Assembly: GCF_042242105.1 (NCBI RefSeq)
Contig: NC_092029.1
Coordinates: 20,508,885 to 20,572,884 of the forward strand
DNA: 64,000 bases
Origin: Pempheris klunzingeri
Lineage: Eukaryota; Chordata; Actinopteri; Acropomatiformes; Pempheridae
Direction of reading: 5' to 3'
The position numbers were made by a program, and so were the translations under genes. This document shows positions 10,225 through 22,002 of the stretch, piece by piece; the first letter of the stretch is position 1; each line of letters starts with the position of its first letter. Below the pieces are notes generated by a model. The model had not been told where the DNA came from, did not search any database, and saw only the letters and a list, made by a program, of their open reading frames with translations.

Positions 10225-10800
10225 AAATGGGAGTATTGAGGGACAGACTGACACATTGTTGGTTTTGATCTTTTGACTGGATTTACTGACAAGAAGCAAA
10301 TTACAGAATAAGACCTGCCTTATTCTTTAAAGGGTAATTCTATATGTTACACCCAGGCCCAAACATTTAAATTCAAAAGGACTGTCAAGCACAAAAAGGT
10401 TTTGGAATTGGTCAAGCGGATCGTCTCAGCCAACAGCCGTGACACATGCCGAGATGACTGCAACAGAATAATCCTTTGGGGCAACTGCTTCCAATCAAAG
10501 TACGTCCACTGAAAGTGCTTCTTTTGGACACTGATGGGGCTCAGATTCAGAGTGCGTTATTCAAAGTGTCTGACAACATTATGGAAAGGATCCCTACAGA
10601 GATGCGCTCTCGTCAAGGCATTTTACCTCACAGAACAGAGGAGCCGCTAGTCTACTGCTGCATCGGTAAATTGTGTAACTTTGGTGTTTTGAAGGGTTCG
10701 TTGGGTCCAACATAATATTTGGGGGATAACATAGTAATAACATAATGGCATGATAATAAAAAATAACACAAAAAAATACCAAAGTCACCCTTTAAGTCTC
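10225..10800. repeat. Dispersed repeats, including a copy of family R1
   Basis: At about 10490-10650 the words ACGTCCACTGAAAGTGCTTC and ATTATGGAAAGGATCCCTAC match those in copies at 50870-51260 and 60935-61395. I call this family R1. The start of the stretch (ACACATTGTTGGTTTTGATC at about 10251) resembles 32947-32970 and belongs to another short dispersed repeat. Confidence 0.6.
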
Positions 10801-12140
10801 CCAAAATGGAAAAACATATCAAGTGCCAGCAGCTCAGAACTATACTTTGGTGCTTTGCTTGAGTAAATGCATTTCGTTACCTCAGTATTAAAGTGGTGGG
10901 ATTTTATTTTTAGTGAAAACACCACATCGAACACCATAAACAGGTCCGTTTTAATCACATCTGGCCCCAGTGGGACTCAGCCATTAATGATAGTAGTTAG
11001 TCTCACAGTAAATTATACAGGAACGTGTAAGTGGCTCATACAGTCGATATAATCCCTGATTATCCAGTCAACATAATTGTTGTTGTTTATGTAAAGCGCT
11101 AAAAGCCTCCTCTAAAGTCACCTTTGTGCACCATGAACTAGTGGTTCCAGGTACACTGGCAGCACACAGCAACATCATGTACACAAGCATATTGAAAATC
11201 CAGTGTCAGCCTGAGCAATCGCAGTCTTTATATTGATTTAGGAGCTAATAGACCATTGTTCAAGCAGTGCAATCTTACGCTGTCTTGACCTTTCAGTTCT
11301 GCCCTTGCAAGATCATTTGAATACTGCACGACTGTCACCACGGGCAACGAGACGATGCCTCCGTAAACGAACATTTCATGGAGTGAGGAAGTGAGCCCGC
11401 ACACGGGGATTCAAGAACCTCAGAAGATACGCTCAGCGTTACCTCATCCCCATCAGCACTGTCAGAACAGCAGCTTCACAACACGGCAGGCGTGAGAGCA
11501 ACAACCAGCTTTTTAGCGGAACGTCCCAGCCTGAGAAGACAGCACTTATACCTCGTGCTAGAGTGGTTAAATGAGCGGCTGTGACATGAGCAGGAAATAG
11601 AAATGTGGCTTTAGTCTCAAATTCTCATCAGTTCAAATCATTTCGATGCTTTGAATGTCGCACTGTCAATTGTGCCTAAATATTGATATATTGATTATAA
11701 TTTGTATACATTTTACTATAATAGTACACAACTATATTCCTAGATAATTATCCCATTCACAAAGCGATCACGTTTAAGGAAATGTACTAAAATGTAAATG
11801 CGTGTGTTGAATGAAAGCAGAAACAAAGTAATGCTAAGCTTTGTTTTACCCTCGAACTTAAGGCATCACTGTGGAACTTTTGAAAGAAGGGTAAAAACAC
11901 AGTCCTGCTTAAAAATGAAAAGTTTAATTCACAAGCATTAAAACGCACCTTGATTCAATTTAAAACACTTGTGGGTTTTGCCACTGCAGCCTTAGCTGGT
12001 CCGGTATGTACATCGTGTAAAATAAAATAAGAGCCTCAAACCTGCGTTCTTTCTAATAACCAGCAGCGGTTAGTGGTTCCAAAATGAAGTCTGATTCTAT
12101 GGAAGTCTATCAGAAAATGTTCCTGCTTCTCACTTGATTT
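10801..12140. other. Intergenic DNA, no gene seen
   Basis: There is no coding exon. The stretch is mostly AT-rich, with a somewhat more complex part at about 11300-11570 that could be a conserved non-coding element. I cannot test this without an alignment. Confidence 0.45.
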
Positions 12141-12141
12141 G

Positions 12142-12405
12142 TTACCTCAGAAAACATTTTCCTGATGAGTTTATGGTCTCAGTCGCTAATTTTAAGTCTC
12201 GTGATTCATTTAGTGGATTGGTCCCATTTAGAGGAAAATAGATGATAAGACACTTCACTTCTGAATGAACGCCACTTCTGGTTCTGAAACCAAGATGGTG
12301 TCGTCCAAAATGCCAAACTCCAGGCTTCAAACGGTGGTCCACAAACCAATGGACGATGTCATGGTGGTGGTTACATCCACGTCTTTTATAAAGTCTATAA
12401 TAATA
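12142..12405. repeat. Interspersed repeat, copy 1 (partner at about 58640-58830)
   Basis: The words ACTTCTGGTTCTGAAACCAA, ATGGACGATGTCA and ACATCCACGTCTTTTATA recur in the same order at 58716-58830. Both copies are diverged. The family looks familiar from other fish genomes, but its class is uncertain. Confidence 0.6.
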
Positions 12406-12699
12406 ATGATCAACTTTATGTATTAAGCACTTTTCTTGACAATGTCACAAAATGCATTACAAACTCAAATGAAGGACAGAGGCACATAGGAAGTAAAACC
12501 AAAAAAATCACAGAACTGAGTCACTTCACTGACTGAATCACTTCGCCGGTACTTGTGGGTCTGTTGCGCTCTGTTTTAGCTCATCGCAGATGAACATTTC
12601 AATGGTTTTAGAATAAAATCTAAAGCAGCAGTAAACACACAGTCTTACCACAAGATGTGTTTGCTTTTGGTCCTGCTCCACTGTCAGCTTCCTCAGTGA

Positions 12700-13091
12700 T
12701 GATTGTAGCCATGTAGACCTCTCCCCATGGGTTCCCCAGCACACAAGACTCATACAGTTCACTCAAGGGTGTTTATTTGCTGACAACAAAAGGTGTCCGT
12801 TTCTCCGAGCGGTCGGGACGCTCTGTGCTGCTCTCCTTCTCTCCCTCCTCCCGGGTCCTGGCGTGCTACTGCTAAACTAGGGAGAGAGGTCATCTACTGC
12901 ACCTGTTCCCAGGTGCGCTGGTGCTACTTACCTCTCTCCTGCATGGCGCAGGGCCACTCCTGCACCCCTCTCCGTTGCAGCTGAGCTCAAAACCAGCCCA
13001 CACCCCCACAATGACGTATCTAACTTTAGCTCAGCAGAGAGAACAGAGTCATCTTTATTCTGTCACTGCTTAAAAGGACGACATGTAACAG
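12700..13091 (-). mobile_element. Possible solo LTR
   Basis: Read on the minus strand from 13091, the sequence begins TGTTACATG. It passes through a GC-rich body containing TCCCGACCGCTCGG and reaches CAGCAAATAAACACCC, which has an AATAAA signal, at about 12770-12786. This layout is that of a gypsy-type or retroviral LTR. I see no second LTR, internal genes or clear target duplication, so it is at best a solo LTR. Confidence 0.3.
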
Positions 13092-14600
13092 TTAAGGGAT
13101 GATGATGATGATGAATGCTCAAGTCTAGCCTTATAGAAAGTAGCACAACTAGTAAGTGTGACTCAGTAACATCAGTTCTACAGCATTAGCCCCTTACACC
13201 CTACTGGTCTTATGAAGTACGGCTGTAGTTGAGAGACCTCTGACTTTTTTAGGCAGAGGTTCCACTTGTGGACACTGTGGTCAGCGAACGTTACATATTC
13301 TAATAGTGTTTTGTTTTTTTTTACAGCTGTGTGCAAAACTATACAACAATAGCATTTGTTAGGCATTTATTTGGGGGTTAAAACACACACCAGGAGCCTG
13401 TAAATGTCAGTCACAGTTGCAGTGCTTGTTCTGCAGCTCCTGCTCCTGATTTGAGTTGGTTATTCTCTGGTTTCTGGCACTGAGCCACAATCATGGACCC
13501 TGAAGCTGAGTGACACTCAGATGAAATAATACTAATAATAATGGCAGAGAAGTACACACAGTTGGATAACCACAAGTGCTTCTTTGACTTCATCTCGTCT
13601 CATCTCTTTAGGTGAACATCACTTCATCCACCGTCACCATGCGTCCTCCTGAGACATCTGCAAGTTCCTGTTGCTTAGTAATAGTCTTCAGTGCTATGAT
13701 TAAAGCGAGCTTCAAAGCTCTGGGCACGCTCATTACTCAGCGCTGGCTGCATAATGAATCCCAGGGAGGAAGCTGATTAACAACGCCATCCTTTATAATC
13801 ACAAGTCCAGAGCAAATCAAACTCAACTGGTCTCTCTCTTCGTTGGAAGCGGCCATACCTGACCCAGCTGCCGAGGGTCACTCAGGCACTCTCTCAGCAG
13901 TCTGATATCTGTTGGAGAAACAACCCGGTGACCTTTTGTGAAGGGGCTGTGCTTTCCACACGTTGCTGCAAGCTGCCAGCAACCTCATTTGCTCTGCTTT
14001 CATGTCTCAGATTAACTTGTCTTTGATGGGCTGACATTAAAGCTGGGCAGCTTTGAAAGGCGTTTTATTTCAAATTAAATATTGACTTACAATCATACAT
14101 TACACAAGCAACATAACGTGGGCGGGTAGTCGTGTCCGCAGGTATCATATTAGACCACGGTACACATAACTTGGGTTTTGTATAGATCAAGTCTTTTAAA
14201 GATTTCTTTTTTGGCTGCTTTTTTGACAGAGACAATGACCGTAGACAGGAAACAGGGGAGACAGGGGCATCTTCACATCTTCACATTCATTGTTTCTCAC
14301 TAAAATCAACATGTTGTAGGTATTTCCTTCCTTCCTCGTTTTGACATGCTCCTCACAATTTACTCACCAATTCGAATAAGTCTGGTGTTGTTAGGGTTTC
14401 CTCTGCCTATCTGTGTTTTTGACCACCAAAACTAGTGGTTGGGAAAGGGGGGGGGCAGAGACTTGCCATGAGCTGTCATAGAGTTATAGATGAAAAGACG
14501 ATGAAAGACGGTAGCGGCTGAGTGGTGATGACTGTCAGCCAGTCCTATTTGCTGAAGCACATATGAGCTAGTAAAGTTTATAAATGAATTAGAATTAATT
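13092..14600. other. Intergenic DNA, no gene seen
   Basis: No coding exon is evident. The part at 13600-14050 is compositionally complex and low in simple sequence, so it is a reasonable place to look for a conserved non-coding element. Confidence 0.4.
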
Positions 14601-14629
14601 CTAATGATACCTTCTACCCCCAGAGTAGA

Positions 14630-14812
14630 AGGCTAGGCTTGGACCAATTGGGTCCAATGGAAGGGCTTGGCTCAGGCTGTGTTCAGCCAGGGAGGAGGTA
14701 GTTAAGAAGGTCCCTAGTGACGAGGCGCCAGGAATGGATGAGATGACCTGATGCCACCGCGACCTGACCCTGAATAGGCGGAAGATAATGGAGGAATGGA
14801 TGGATGGAATTT
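14630..14812 (+). mobile_element. RTE/Rex-like LINE fragment with 3' tail
   Basis: The frame at about 14692-14745 reads EVVKKVPSDEAPGMDE, like the start of the reverse-transcriptase palm in fish RTE/Rex-type elements. It is joined by a deletion to GACCTGACCCTGAATAGGCG and a GAATGGATGGATGG tail, the usual 3' end of such elements. Only the two ends of the coding and tail region remain. Confidence 0.6.
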
Positions 14813-14904
14813 CAACATTTTCTTTACAACAAACAGAACTGTGAGACATTAAACACACTTGTGGCGGCTCATACAGTTCCACAGCATTTTTACTTGCCAG
14901 CTTT

Positions 14905-14999
14905 ACCTGCCAGCTCTACGCTTCACAGTCGAGTCTCTCAGCTACATCGTTGTGTTATGTAGCTGAGAGACTCGACTGTGAAGCGTAGAGCTGGCAGGT
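14905..14999. repeat. Perfect 43-bp inverted repeat with a 9-base loop
   Basis: Bases 14905-14947 and 14957-14999 are exact reverse complements over 43 bases, separated by CGTTGTGTT. The arms contain no simple repeat and start ACCTGCCAGCTCTACGC. Transcribed RNA from either strand would fold to an unbroken 43-bp stem. It does not match a tRNA or any named miRNA that I can recall. Perfect pairing suggests a recent origin or an artefact rather than a conserved precursor. Confidence 0.95.
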
Positions 15000-15775
15000 T
15001 TGGTCAGATTCAAAGCATGTTTGGGGAAAATCATTGCATGGAGGAGTAATGCATGAATGCACAGTGGGAGTATGTTGCCCTGGTGGAAGCACTAAGCAGA
15101 GATGATGACAGGAAGCGGAGTCCCTGAGTGGCAAGAATAGACACAGGTGACGCACTGGGAGAGGGATAATTAACACAGAGCTTAAACAGGGGCAGCACGT
15201 AAGGAAACTATGTGCTTACATGCACAGAGCATTGCATATGCTATTATACATATTATATTATATAATGCAAGTGAGAAATTGGATTAGGAGCTGCATTTAG
15301 TATTATTGAACTCGACATAAAATAATGCTGTGTGAGTCCAACAGCTTTGTGTCATCACATATTAAAGTTGGACCACAAATATGGATCATAAATCCATATG
15401 AAGTGTTTACACGCCTCAGTATCCAAGCATAAAGGAGCATGATCTCACCCACATATTTAGGTATCCAGATCAATGAAATACTACATTCAGGTAAACATCC
15501 TTTTGCTGTTATGACCTGGTGTAAAAGTGATGCACAGCCAGACACCAGGTTCTTAATCTTAGTACATCCCTCATGGACAACAGCCTCCAGCTCTCTGACA
15601 TTCTTGGGTTTTGCCACTCTCGTGTCTTCCAGGACTCTTTCTGAAGCCAAGCCTTGGTGGAGCCATCAGCTGCACTTGAGACATCAGCTGATTTGCAAAT
15701 GAGTGCTCTTATGAGGGATTCTATTCAGGGGGTCGAATAATTCTGAGACTGCAGTAGTCATTAAAAGTGGCACAT

Positions 15776-17269
15776 TATTATTATTACTGGGCAGCTCAGC
15801 TAGCAGCGATTGTGACTTGGATCAGCGGAGGCGAGGAGGCAAAGTGGACTCAAAGGGTGAAGTTAAGGGTGCACCGTTATCTGTCCTGCCCTTTGTGGAC
15901 TTGAAACATGTTAATAAAATGAAGATTGGAAATGAATGGATAAAACATACTATAAAGGTTTGGGCAGAAGTTAAAAAGATGCTTAAAGATAGTGGATCTA
16001 TGTCTCGAGCTATGCCCATAGTGGGCAATGTTGATTTTCCACCTTCGATTTCAGATCATGGCTTTAGGAGATGGGCGGCTAAAGGTCTCATTATCTTTAA
16101 TCAATTATTTGAAGAAACACACTTAAAGTCCTTTACCCAACTTCAGGAACAATTTGACCTTCCTTCAAATGATTTTTATAGATATTTGCAAATTAGGCAC
16201 TACATTACAAATCATAAAGAAAAAAAGCGAATTGGCAAAACCCCAAATAGCATAGAACAATATTTTATAACAATTTTGGAAAAACGTCTTCCATCACATA
16301 AACATGTCTCCCATCTCTACAAAAGACTTTCATCAGACTTTTTTGAGAATACTTATAATATTAAGGAAAAATGGGAATTGGAATCTAATACCACAATAGA
16401 AGACGAACTTTGGGATAAACTTTGTAACAGCAGTCATAGGGGTGTCAACGGTCAGCAGTGGAAAGAATTCGACTGGAAACTCAAAACCAGATTTTTTCAT
16501 ACTCCTCTGGCTATTTCAAATTTTGTTAAAGATCCCTCAGCAACTCTATGCTGGAGACAATGCGGTAAAGTAGGTGATCATACGCACATACTCTGGGACT
16601 GTCCAGTTATTTTTTAATACTGGAAAAATATCAAAGACGAAATTGAGAAAATTATGAAAAGAAAAATCCCTTCAGATGTACTGTTTTACTTACTTGGTGT
16701 TATACCGGCCGACCTTTTCACTGCTGACCAAAGACATATTTTGCATATTTTATTATTGGTTGCCAAGAAAACTGTAACGGCAAATTGGAAGAATGTTAAA
16801 TCACCAACTGTGGCTGAATGGAATCAGAGGTTGAGACAGGTGTATAACATGGAAAGAATGACCGCATCACTACAGCTGAAAATTGACCTTTTTAATCAGA
16901 GGTGGAGCATGGTTGGAAAATACCTGATAATGTGAACTATTCGGGTAATTGAGGTTGTTCTTTAAGTAATGGAAACAGGCCCTGACATGAAGTGAATCTG
17001 TTCATTAATCTTATTTAATTTTTTATTTTATTTTAATTTTATTTCTATTTGTTTATTTATCTATTTTGTCTGTAGGTTTATTCTGTTTGTTTGTCTTTAT
17101 TATTGCACTGTATAATGTATATCTGATGTACATTTGCATCATATGCAACAATATTTATGTATGCAATATGTTTTGTACTCACCTCTACTCATACTTGTAA
17201 TCTTGTCTCAGATAATGTTCTATGTTAAACGGGAAAAAAATCAAAATAAAAAGTTCCAAAAAAAAAAAG
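15776..17269 (+). mobile_element. 5'-truncated L1-type LINE inserted in a Tc1 element
   Basis: The insertion is flanked by a 10-bp target duplication, AGTGGCACAT, at 15766-15775 and 17270-17279. It ends in an A-rich tail after TCAAAATAAAAAG. The coding part is the C-terminal end of an L1-clade ORF2 protein, followed by a T-rich 3' UTR. Truncation at the 5' end and the poly(A) tail are typical of target-primed reverse transcription. The Tc1 sequence continues on both sides. Confidence 0.85.
15817..16935 (+). pseudogene. L1-type ORF2 C-terminal fragment with one stop codon
   Basis: One frame runs from 15817 to a TAA at 16615, then continues in the same frame to a stop at 16933. A single nonsense mutation therefore separates 266 and about 105 codons. 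The protein has the C-terminal features of L1-clade ORF2: a cysteine-histidine motif CWRQCGKVGDHTHILWDCP at about 16549-16608, then YWKNIKDEIEKIM. The endonuclease and reverse-transcriptase domains are missing through 5' truncation. So little decay implies a young insertion. Confidence 0.8.
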
Positions 17270-17432
17270 AGTGGCACATGTTGAATTTGGAGAAACCACC
17301 TGTAATATTAGTTGTGTTGAACTATTTCTAGCATTCTTGTTTGAATTGTTAATTGAACACAGCTCAAAGTTTGAATAATTTCCCAAACCCCTCATTTACT
17401 AAGGGGGTTGAATAACTTAAGGTGCACCTGTA

Positions 17433-18870
17433 TATCACAAGAAGACAAGTACTTTCCCAGAAGACAATTCAATACATGACCGTAGAAAGACCACAGGTGT
17501 CAATACTCACATAAACAATGGCTTCAGTGTATTCTGTACCGTAAACTGACTCACTGTCACACTGCCATGGCTTACTGGGACACTTGAATAGAATAGAGCC
17601 AATGTTATTGTTATTACCTGTGTGCCATGAAAAAGACTTATTCAAAACTGTTGATAGATAAAAGAACTATGTGGGAATGTCTAAGTTTAATTAATTCAGT
17701 GAATTAAATACCTGAAAGTTTCAGTTTAATAAATAAAAAAGATTTGAAGGCTCAAAACTGGACCAATAAAACTTTAAACTATAAGTGTGCCTGGTCTAAT
17801 CTCTTTACTCTGACATCAGAATATTCTGTTCCACAAGCAAAAATAATAATGAAAATCACATTTACATTTGATATATTGCATTAACTGACAATCCAGTGTA
17901 ACAACGTGACCCAGTACTGTGTAGCTCACTCCACCTCTGGATAAGGATGGTAGTTTAAACACATCTAATATTGTTTTCTTTTAAAAACCATTTCCAATAA
18001 GCCCAAGAGCAGAGATGCAGCTACCAAGTTCTAAAGATGGCACTGCAGGAGAGTGTGGATGGATGTTATGGATAAGGCAGGAGGACACTGACATTAGGTA
18101 AAATAGTAACGAGCGTACTTCATTGTAATTATTTCACGTTATTCAAAAATATCCGATTGTTTTTTGTGACACAAGCTAGTGGAACAAGATCACGTCATGG
18201 GGTTGTACCAGAGTCACAGACACAGTCAAAAAACCCACTTAAGACAGATTACCAAGATAAGAAATGTCTATTTCTTTATTACATTCAACAGTACAGTACA
18301 CTGGGATTGCACATTTTCACCAGATATAGCAGCATTCTGACTGGCAAATGGACTAATCAATAGGCACATTCAAAACATTTAAATATAGAAATGCACACAT
18401 TGAAATGTGTCATGGCCTGATTCAAATTCCATTTAAGCTTTTTAATTTACACGCCTCAGAAAACAAACTCTACGCAGCTAAAACACAGTCCTTTCCCCGT
18501 GGCTCGTCATTTCAGTGGCAAAATAAAAAAAAAAAAATCCAGCGACGGCCGTCACCTCGGGACAGTATTAAAGGAAAAATTCACCCGTTTATACTCTCAC
18601 ACAGTGTGTGCCATTCAGTGCATTCCAAGAGTTAGAAAGAGTTTGAATATACTTTACAGTTTCCTTCAGTTGGCTACTTCTCTTAAAAGGTTTCTTTTAT
18701 TACGCAGACACTGTGCCACCCTCTGAGAAGAAGTGCGTTTACTGTGGGTGGAGTCGGTGGAGACGGAGCCGTAGCTTTCGTGATGCACGAGAGCACGACG
18801 GCAAATTTATCCAAGGTTGCATCCTTAGCAGGAAATGTCTTCTTGCTGCACTGCATTCTGGTCTACTGAG
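17433..18870. other. Intergenic DNA, no gene seen
   Basis: AT-rich sequence without a credible exon. Confidence 0.5.
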
Positions 18871-18872
18871 CA

Positions 18873-19172
18873 GAGCTGGGTATCCAACTTTAATGCCTTT
18901 TGTACCAAAACCAACGTGTCGGTAGATGCAAGTGGTATAAGCTGTCACGTATCAAAAGGTTTGGACAGTTTAGTAATCTTGTTGACTTTGACCAGATCCA
19001 GGTCCTGACTTCAATAATAATTTTGATGTATTTAGATAAAACTGTTGTGTGGTTGTTTGTGATTAGACAACATTTAATGTGACAACTTTGGTATTGAAAA
19101 AAGCATTACGCTATCATTGGTTCCAAGACTGCGGTATTGTGTCAGAAGTGGGATCAACACCCAGCCCTATTA
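18873..19172. mobile_element. MITE with GCTGGGTATC-type ends
   Basis: The left end AGAGCTGGGTATCCAAC (about 18871) and the reverse complement of the right end (AGGGCTGGGTGTTGATCCC at about 19155-19173) form imperfect terminal repeats about 300 bp apart. The inside contains inverted GTACCAAAACC / TTGGTATTG words. A related fragment with GCTGAGTATTGAACCG lies at about 20298-20340. Confidence 0.5.
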
Positions 19173-20654
19173 CTGAAGCTGTTGTTGCTATAGATGAACA
19201 TCACTGCCTCTTGTGTGAAAAAGATGTTTTGCTGTACATTAGTTTACCTACAAGAAGACGAATGTACCTGATGTCCTGGTCTCATATTTGTGACTGAGAC
19301 AAAACTAAACTTTGAGTTGGTTTTACAATGACCTGAATGAAAGAATCTTCACAGATTCAAAAGGCAACCGGACTTCCAAGTGTAGTCATATCAACGGAGA
19401 GCCAACTGAACCCAGCAGATCCATGCAGAACCACCAACTGTATGAGGAATGGGTTTAAATGACCTGCCAGCTGTAACTCAGTTATATATCAGAGAAGATG
19501 AATCATGAGACTTGCAACTACATTCACGACAGCCACCGTGTTTTTGCCAGCTCTCAAAACAGGAAGTAAATGTCAAAAACTCTTCCACACAATGAATCCA
19601 GTTTGCCTAATCTCTATAGACATATATCTCCATAAGGATGCACAATGTAGAAGCAAGGGACTAGATTTTGGTATCGAAAGTGTTCTGGTTTGCCTTTGTA
19701 GTCTCAGTACTGCTGAGCGGCAGTTTGTGTGAAGAGCACAGGAGGCAGAACGCTCTGGATGAAAAGCAGTGTCACGACCCATCAGCACGTCCAACTATGA
19801 TTTGACTTTTTTTTACTAGCCTTTTAAAAATGGATCTGCATTCATATGCAGATATCTGTTCATACAGTTTGGCTCAAATGTTGAATAAAGGAATGAGGCA
19901 GTCTTGACTGGGACATCTGTTATCCAGATATCCTCTGGCTACACCAGTGGCCCCGAAACATCAGCCTCTGTGCCCAGACGCTAAATCTTCATGGGACGAT
20001 ATTCCAGATATTGCCTTTTACCTTTTGCCTTTATTTGTTATCCCATGACCTACTGAGAGTCTCTGTACACACCCTGCTTGTTGTTGAACCTCAGGGGAAA
20101 TGATAATCGACATTAGCACTGCATTAAACATTGCAGGGGTTTTACTGGACGGCACTGCAGCGTCACCTGCGACTTGACCTTAACTTGACTTTCGTTGCTA
20201 AGCAATGTCGTCCAGCAATGCACTGCACAGCCAATCAAATATCTACCACACACAGGCAAGTTATTCTATAATGAGAATGCTTACCTCCGGGTTTGGGCTG
20301 AGTATTGAACCGTTCAATACCTTTTGTAAAAGTACCGTAGGGTGACAGTGAATGTTGTCTCAAATTTGGAATGTTGTCTACTTATGTACTGTTTTGGCAC
20401 TAAAACTCAGGGAAAGTGTGGGAACTACAAACAAAAGCTTTTAAACGACATCACACAGGTGTAGTATCTGATTAGCCTTAAAACTCATACATGTTTGACA
20501 TGAACTGGTTTTCTTGCCTGGTGTGTTTTCGTTCTGAACACCTGTGAAAAGAAGTATGTCACCTAACAACAAAGCAGGCCCAGCACTGCAAGGTGCATTA
20601 TCTAAAGAAGTGTTTTTAACAGCGTTGACGTTTTTTTGAGGGTGGATTTTTCCT
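19173..20654. other. Downstream flank and probable 3' UTR of gpr63
   Basis: There is no separate gene. The first AATAAA I find on the minus strand downstream of the gpr63 stop codon is at 20035-20030, about 620 bases beyond the stop. The 3' UTR may end there, but this is only a guess. Confidence 0.3.
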
Positions 20655-21887
20655 TTAAACCACAGAGCGATGCTCCCCACACACGTACACTGCGCTCGGC
20701 TGTATGCGCCTCTTTGTGTTGCCTGGCAGCTGAGGAAGAAACTTGAAGTACTTGGGCATCAGATCAAGGCAGGCGTCGCGGAATTTCTTGATCCGCCAGT
20801 AGTAAATAAGAGGGTTGAGGGCTGACTTGAGGTAGCACAACCACAGGACCCATGTGCTGATTTGAAAAAAGCTGTCTTTGTGGTAGAAGCTATCACTGAA
20901 GGTAGTTACCAGGCTGTAGGCAGTGAAAGGTGCCCAGCACACTGTAAACACGGAGAAGAGGATGAGAATGGTGGTGAAGGCACGGGTCTTGAAACTCATG
21001 TCTATGTTCATTTGGAAGGGCCTCTGGAGGCTCAGCAGACCCAGTTTGCTGGCCTGGCTCAGACAGATGCTGTCTGGGTGGCTGTGGATGCGGATGGCGT
21101 TGTGGCGGATGGTGTTCAGGATCCCCATGAACGTGTACAGCATTACCATGAAAGGTATGAAGAAGAAGATTAGCATTAGTATCAATACATAGGCATGGTA
21201 ACCAGGCTCAACGCTGTAGCCAAAGACACACTGAGGGGCCCTGGGAGGGATCTGTAAGGGAGGGGAACCAACAGCCAGGGGGAAAGATAAAATGAAAGAG
21301 AGTCCCCATGTGACCACGATGAGCACTTTGGCTCTCTGTGGGCTCAGCTTATCTTGCTTTTGGACAATAATAAGAAAACGATCTATGCTTATTATAAGCA
21401 GTATAGCCACGCCCTCCATCACAAAGAACCAAAAGAGCATGGCCGAAACTCGACAGAAAACGTCTCCAAAAATCCACTGGGTCGTCACGACGGTAATTAG
21501 AGCAAAGGGCATGTTCAGGATGGCCAGCATCATGTCTGCAAACGCCAGGCTCGCCAGGAGGATGTTGATGGCCGAGCGCATGGCAGATCTCTGGTACACC
21601 ATCAGGCACACCACGACGTTTCCCAACAGAGCCAAAAGCAGGATGGCGACCATGATGAAGCAAAAGAAAACCTGCAGAGGTAGGCCGACGCCTTGCAGGC
21701 TCTCCTGGGTCTCTGCTGTTGGTGTGACCAGTTCCGGGGGAGAGCGCGAGCCCAGGGAAACATTCGCCATGGAGATATTCTCCATCGACGACCTCTCGAA
21801 AAGCTTCAGCAGCCCCGTAATGAGGCAGCAGAGACTGGCGTTAACGTCCCCTGCCTCTGGAAGGGGAACAGTAGAGGAGTGAACCAT
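20655..21887 (-). CDS. gpr63: Probable G-protein coupled receptor 63 (orphan class A GPCR)
   Basis: The 410-residue protein is encoded without introns. It is a seven-pass plasma-membrane receptor of the GPR45/GPR63 pair; human GPR63 has been reported to respond to sphingosine-1-phosphate and related lipids but is generally treated as an orphan. Visible features: N-glycosylation sites N15, N37 and N42 in the extracellular tail; TM1 at about 70-98 with GNVVVCLMV; C145 and C220 for the conserved disulfide; DRF at 169-171 in place of DRY; CWAP at 317-320 in TM6; and NPLIY at 358-362 in TM7. The C terminus PSAVYVCGEHRSVV nearly matches the remembered human GPR63 end, which favours gpr63 over gpr45. 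The start MVHSS aligns with the human start MVFS. Confidence 0.93.
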   Translation of the reverse strand: MVHSSTVPLPEAGDVNASLCCLITGLLKLFERSSMENISMANVSLGSRSPPELVTPTAETQESLQGVGLPLQVFFCFIMVAILLLALLGNVVVCLMVYQRSAMRSAINILLASLAFADMMLAILNMPFALITVVTTQWIFGDVFCRVSAMLFWFFVMEGVAILLIISIDRFLIIVQKQDKLSPQRAKVLIVVTWGLSFILSFPLAVGSPPLQIPPRAPQCVFGYSVEPGYHAYVLILMLIFFFIPFMVMLYTFMGILNTIRHNAIRIHSHPDSICLSQASKLGLLSLQRPFQMNIDMSFKTRAFTTILILFSVFTVCWAPFTAYSLVTTFSDSFYHKDSFFQISTWVLWLCYLKSALNPLIYYWRIKKFRDACLDLMPKYFKFLPQLPGNTKRRIQPSAVYVCGEHRSVV

Positions 21888-22002
21888 TCTTCCCCTGGGT
21901 GAACCGGCATTGCTGCTGGTGAGCTCACGCTAAACATGACACCATGTACGCAGATAATCCCAGCTCAGCGCAGCGTGGCGGTGTCCTCATGGCTTTGAAA
22001 CC
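21888..22002 (-). other. gpr63: Probable gpr63 5' UTR with candidate splice acceptor
   Basis: On the minus strand a T-rich run followed by ACATCTTAG ends at 22003, giving a plausible acceptor 115 bases before the start codon. In mammals the receptor CDS lies in one exon preceded by untranslated exons, so this would be the 5' edge of the coding exon. A second, weaker AG lies closer to the ATG. Confidence 0.3.

Larger units (their letters stand above)
15303..17430 (-). mobile_element. Tc1-like transposon, internally deleted and split by an L1 insertion
   Basis: The right end at 17430 is a terminal sequence (CAGGTGCACCTTAAG on the minus strand) next to TA (17431-17432). The flanking part (17280-17430) matches, in reverse, the copy at 39288-39440. 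Left of the L1 insertion the match continues (15776 down to about 15660), then runs into the C-terminal part of a Tc1 transposase with VAKPKNVRELEAVVHEG and LLHQVITAKG (about 15600-15470). The N-terminal and DDE parts are deleted. The left terminal repeat is not clear, so 15303 is approximate. Confidence 0.65.

Noticed and set aside
14905-14999. Conserved miRNA precursor
   Set aside because: Animal precursors have bulges and shorter stems; a perfect 43-bp stem and no recognised mature sequence argue against it, so it is reported as an inverted repeat only.
21292-21882. 196-codon plus-strand frame over gpr63
   Set aside because: It is the antisense shadow of the receptor CDS, whose minus-strand protein is clearly conserved; the antisense frame has no recognisable domain.
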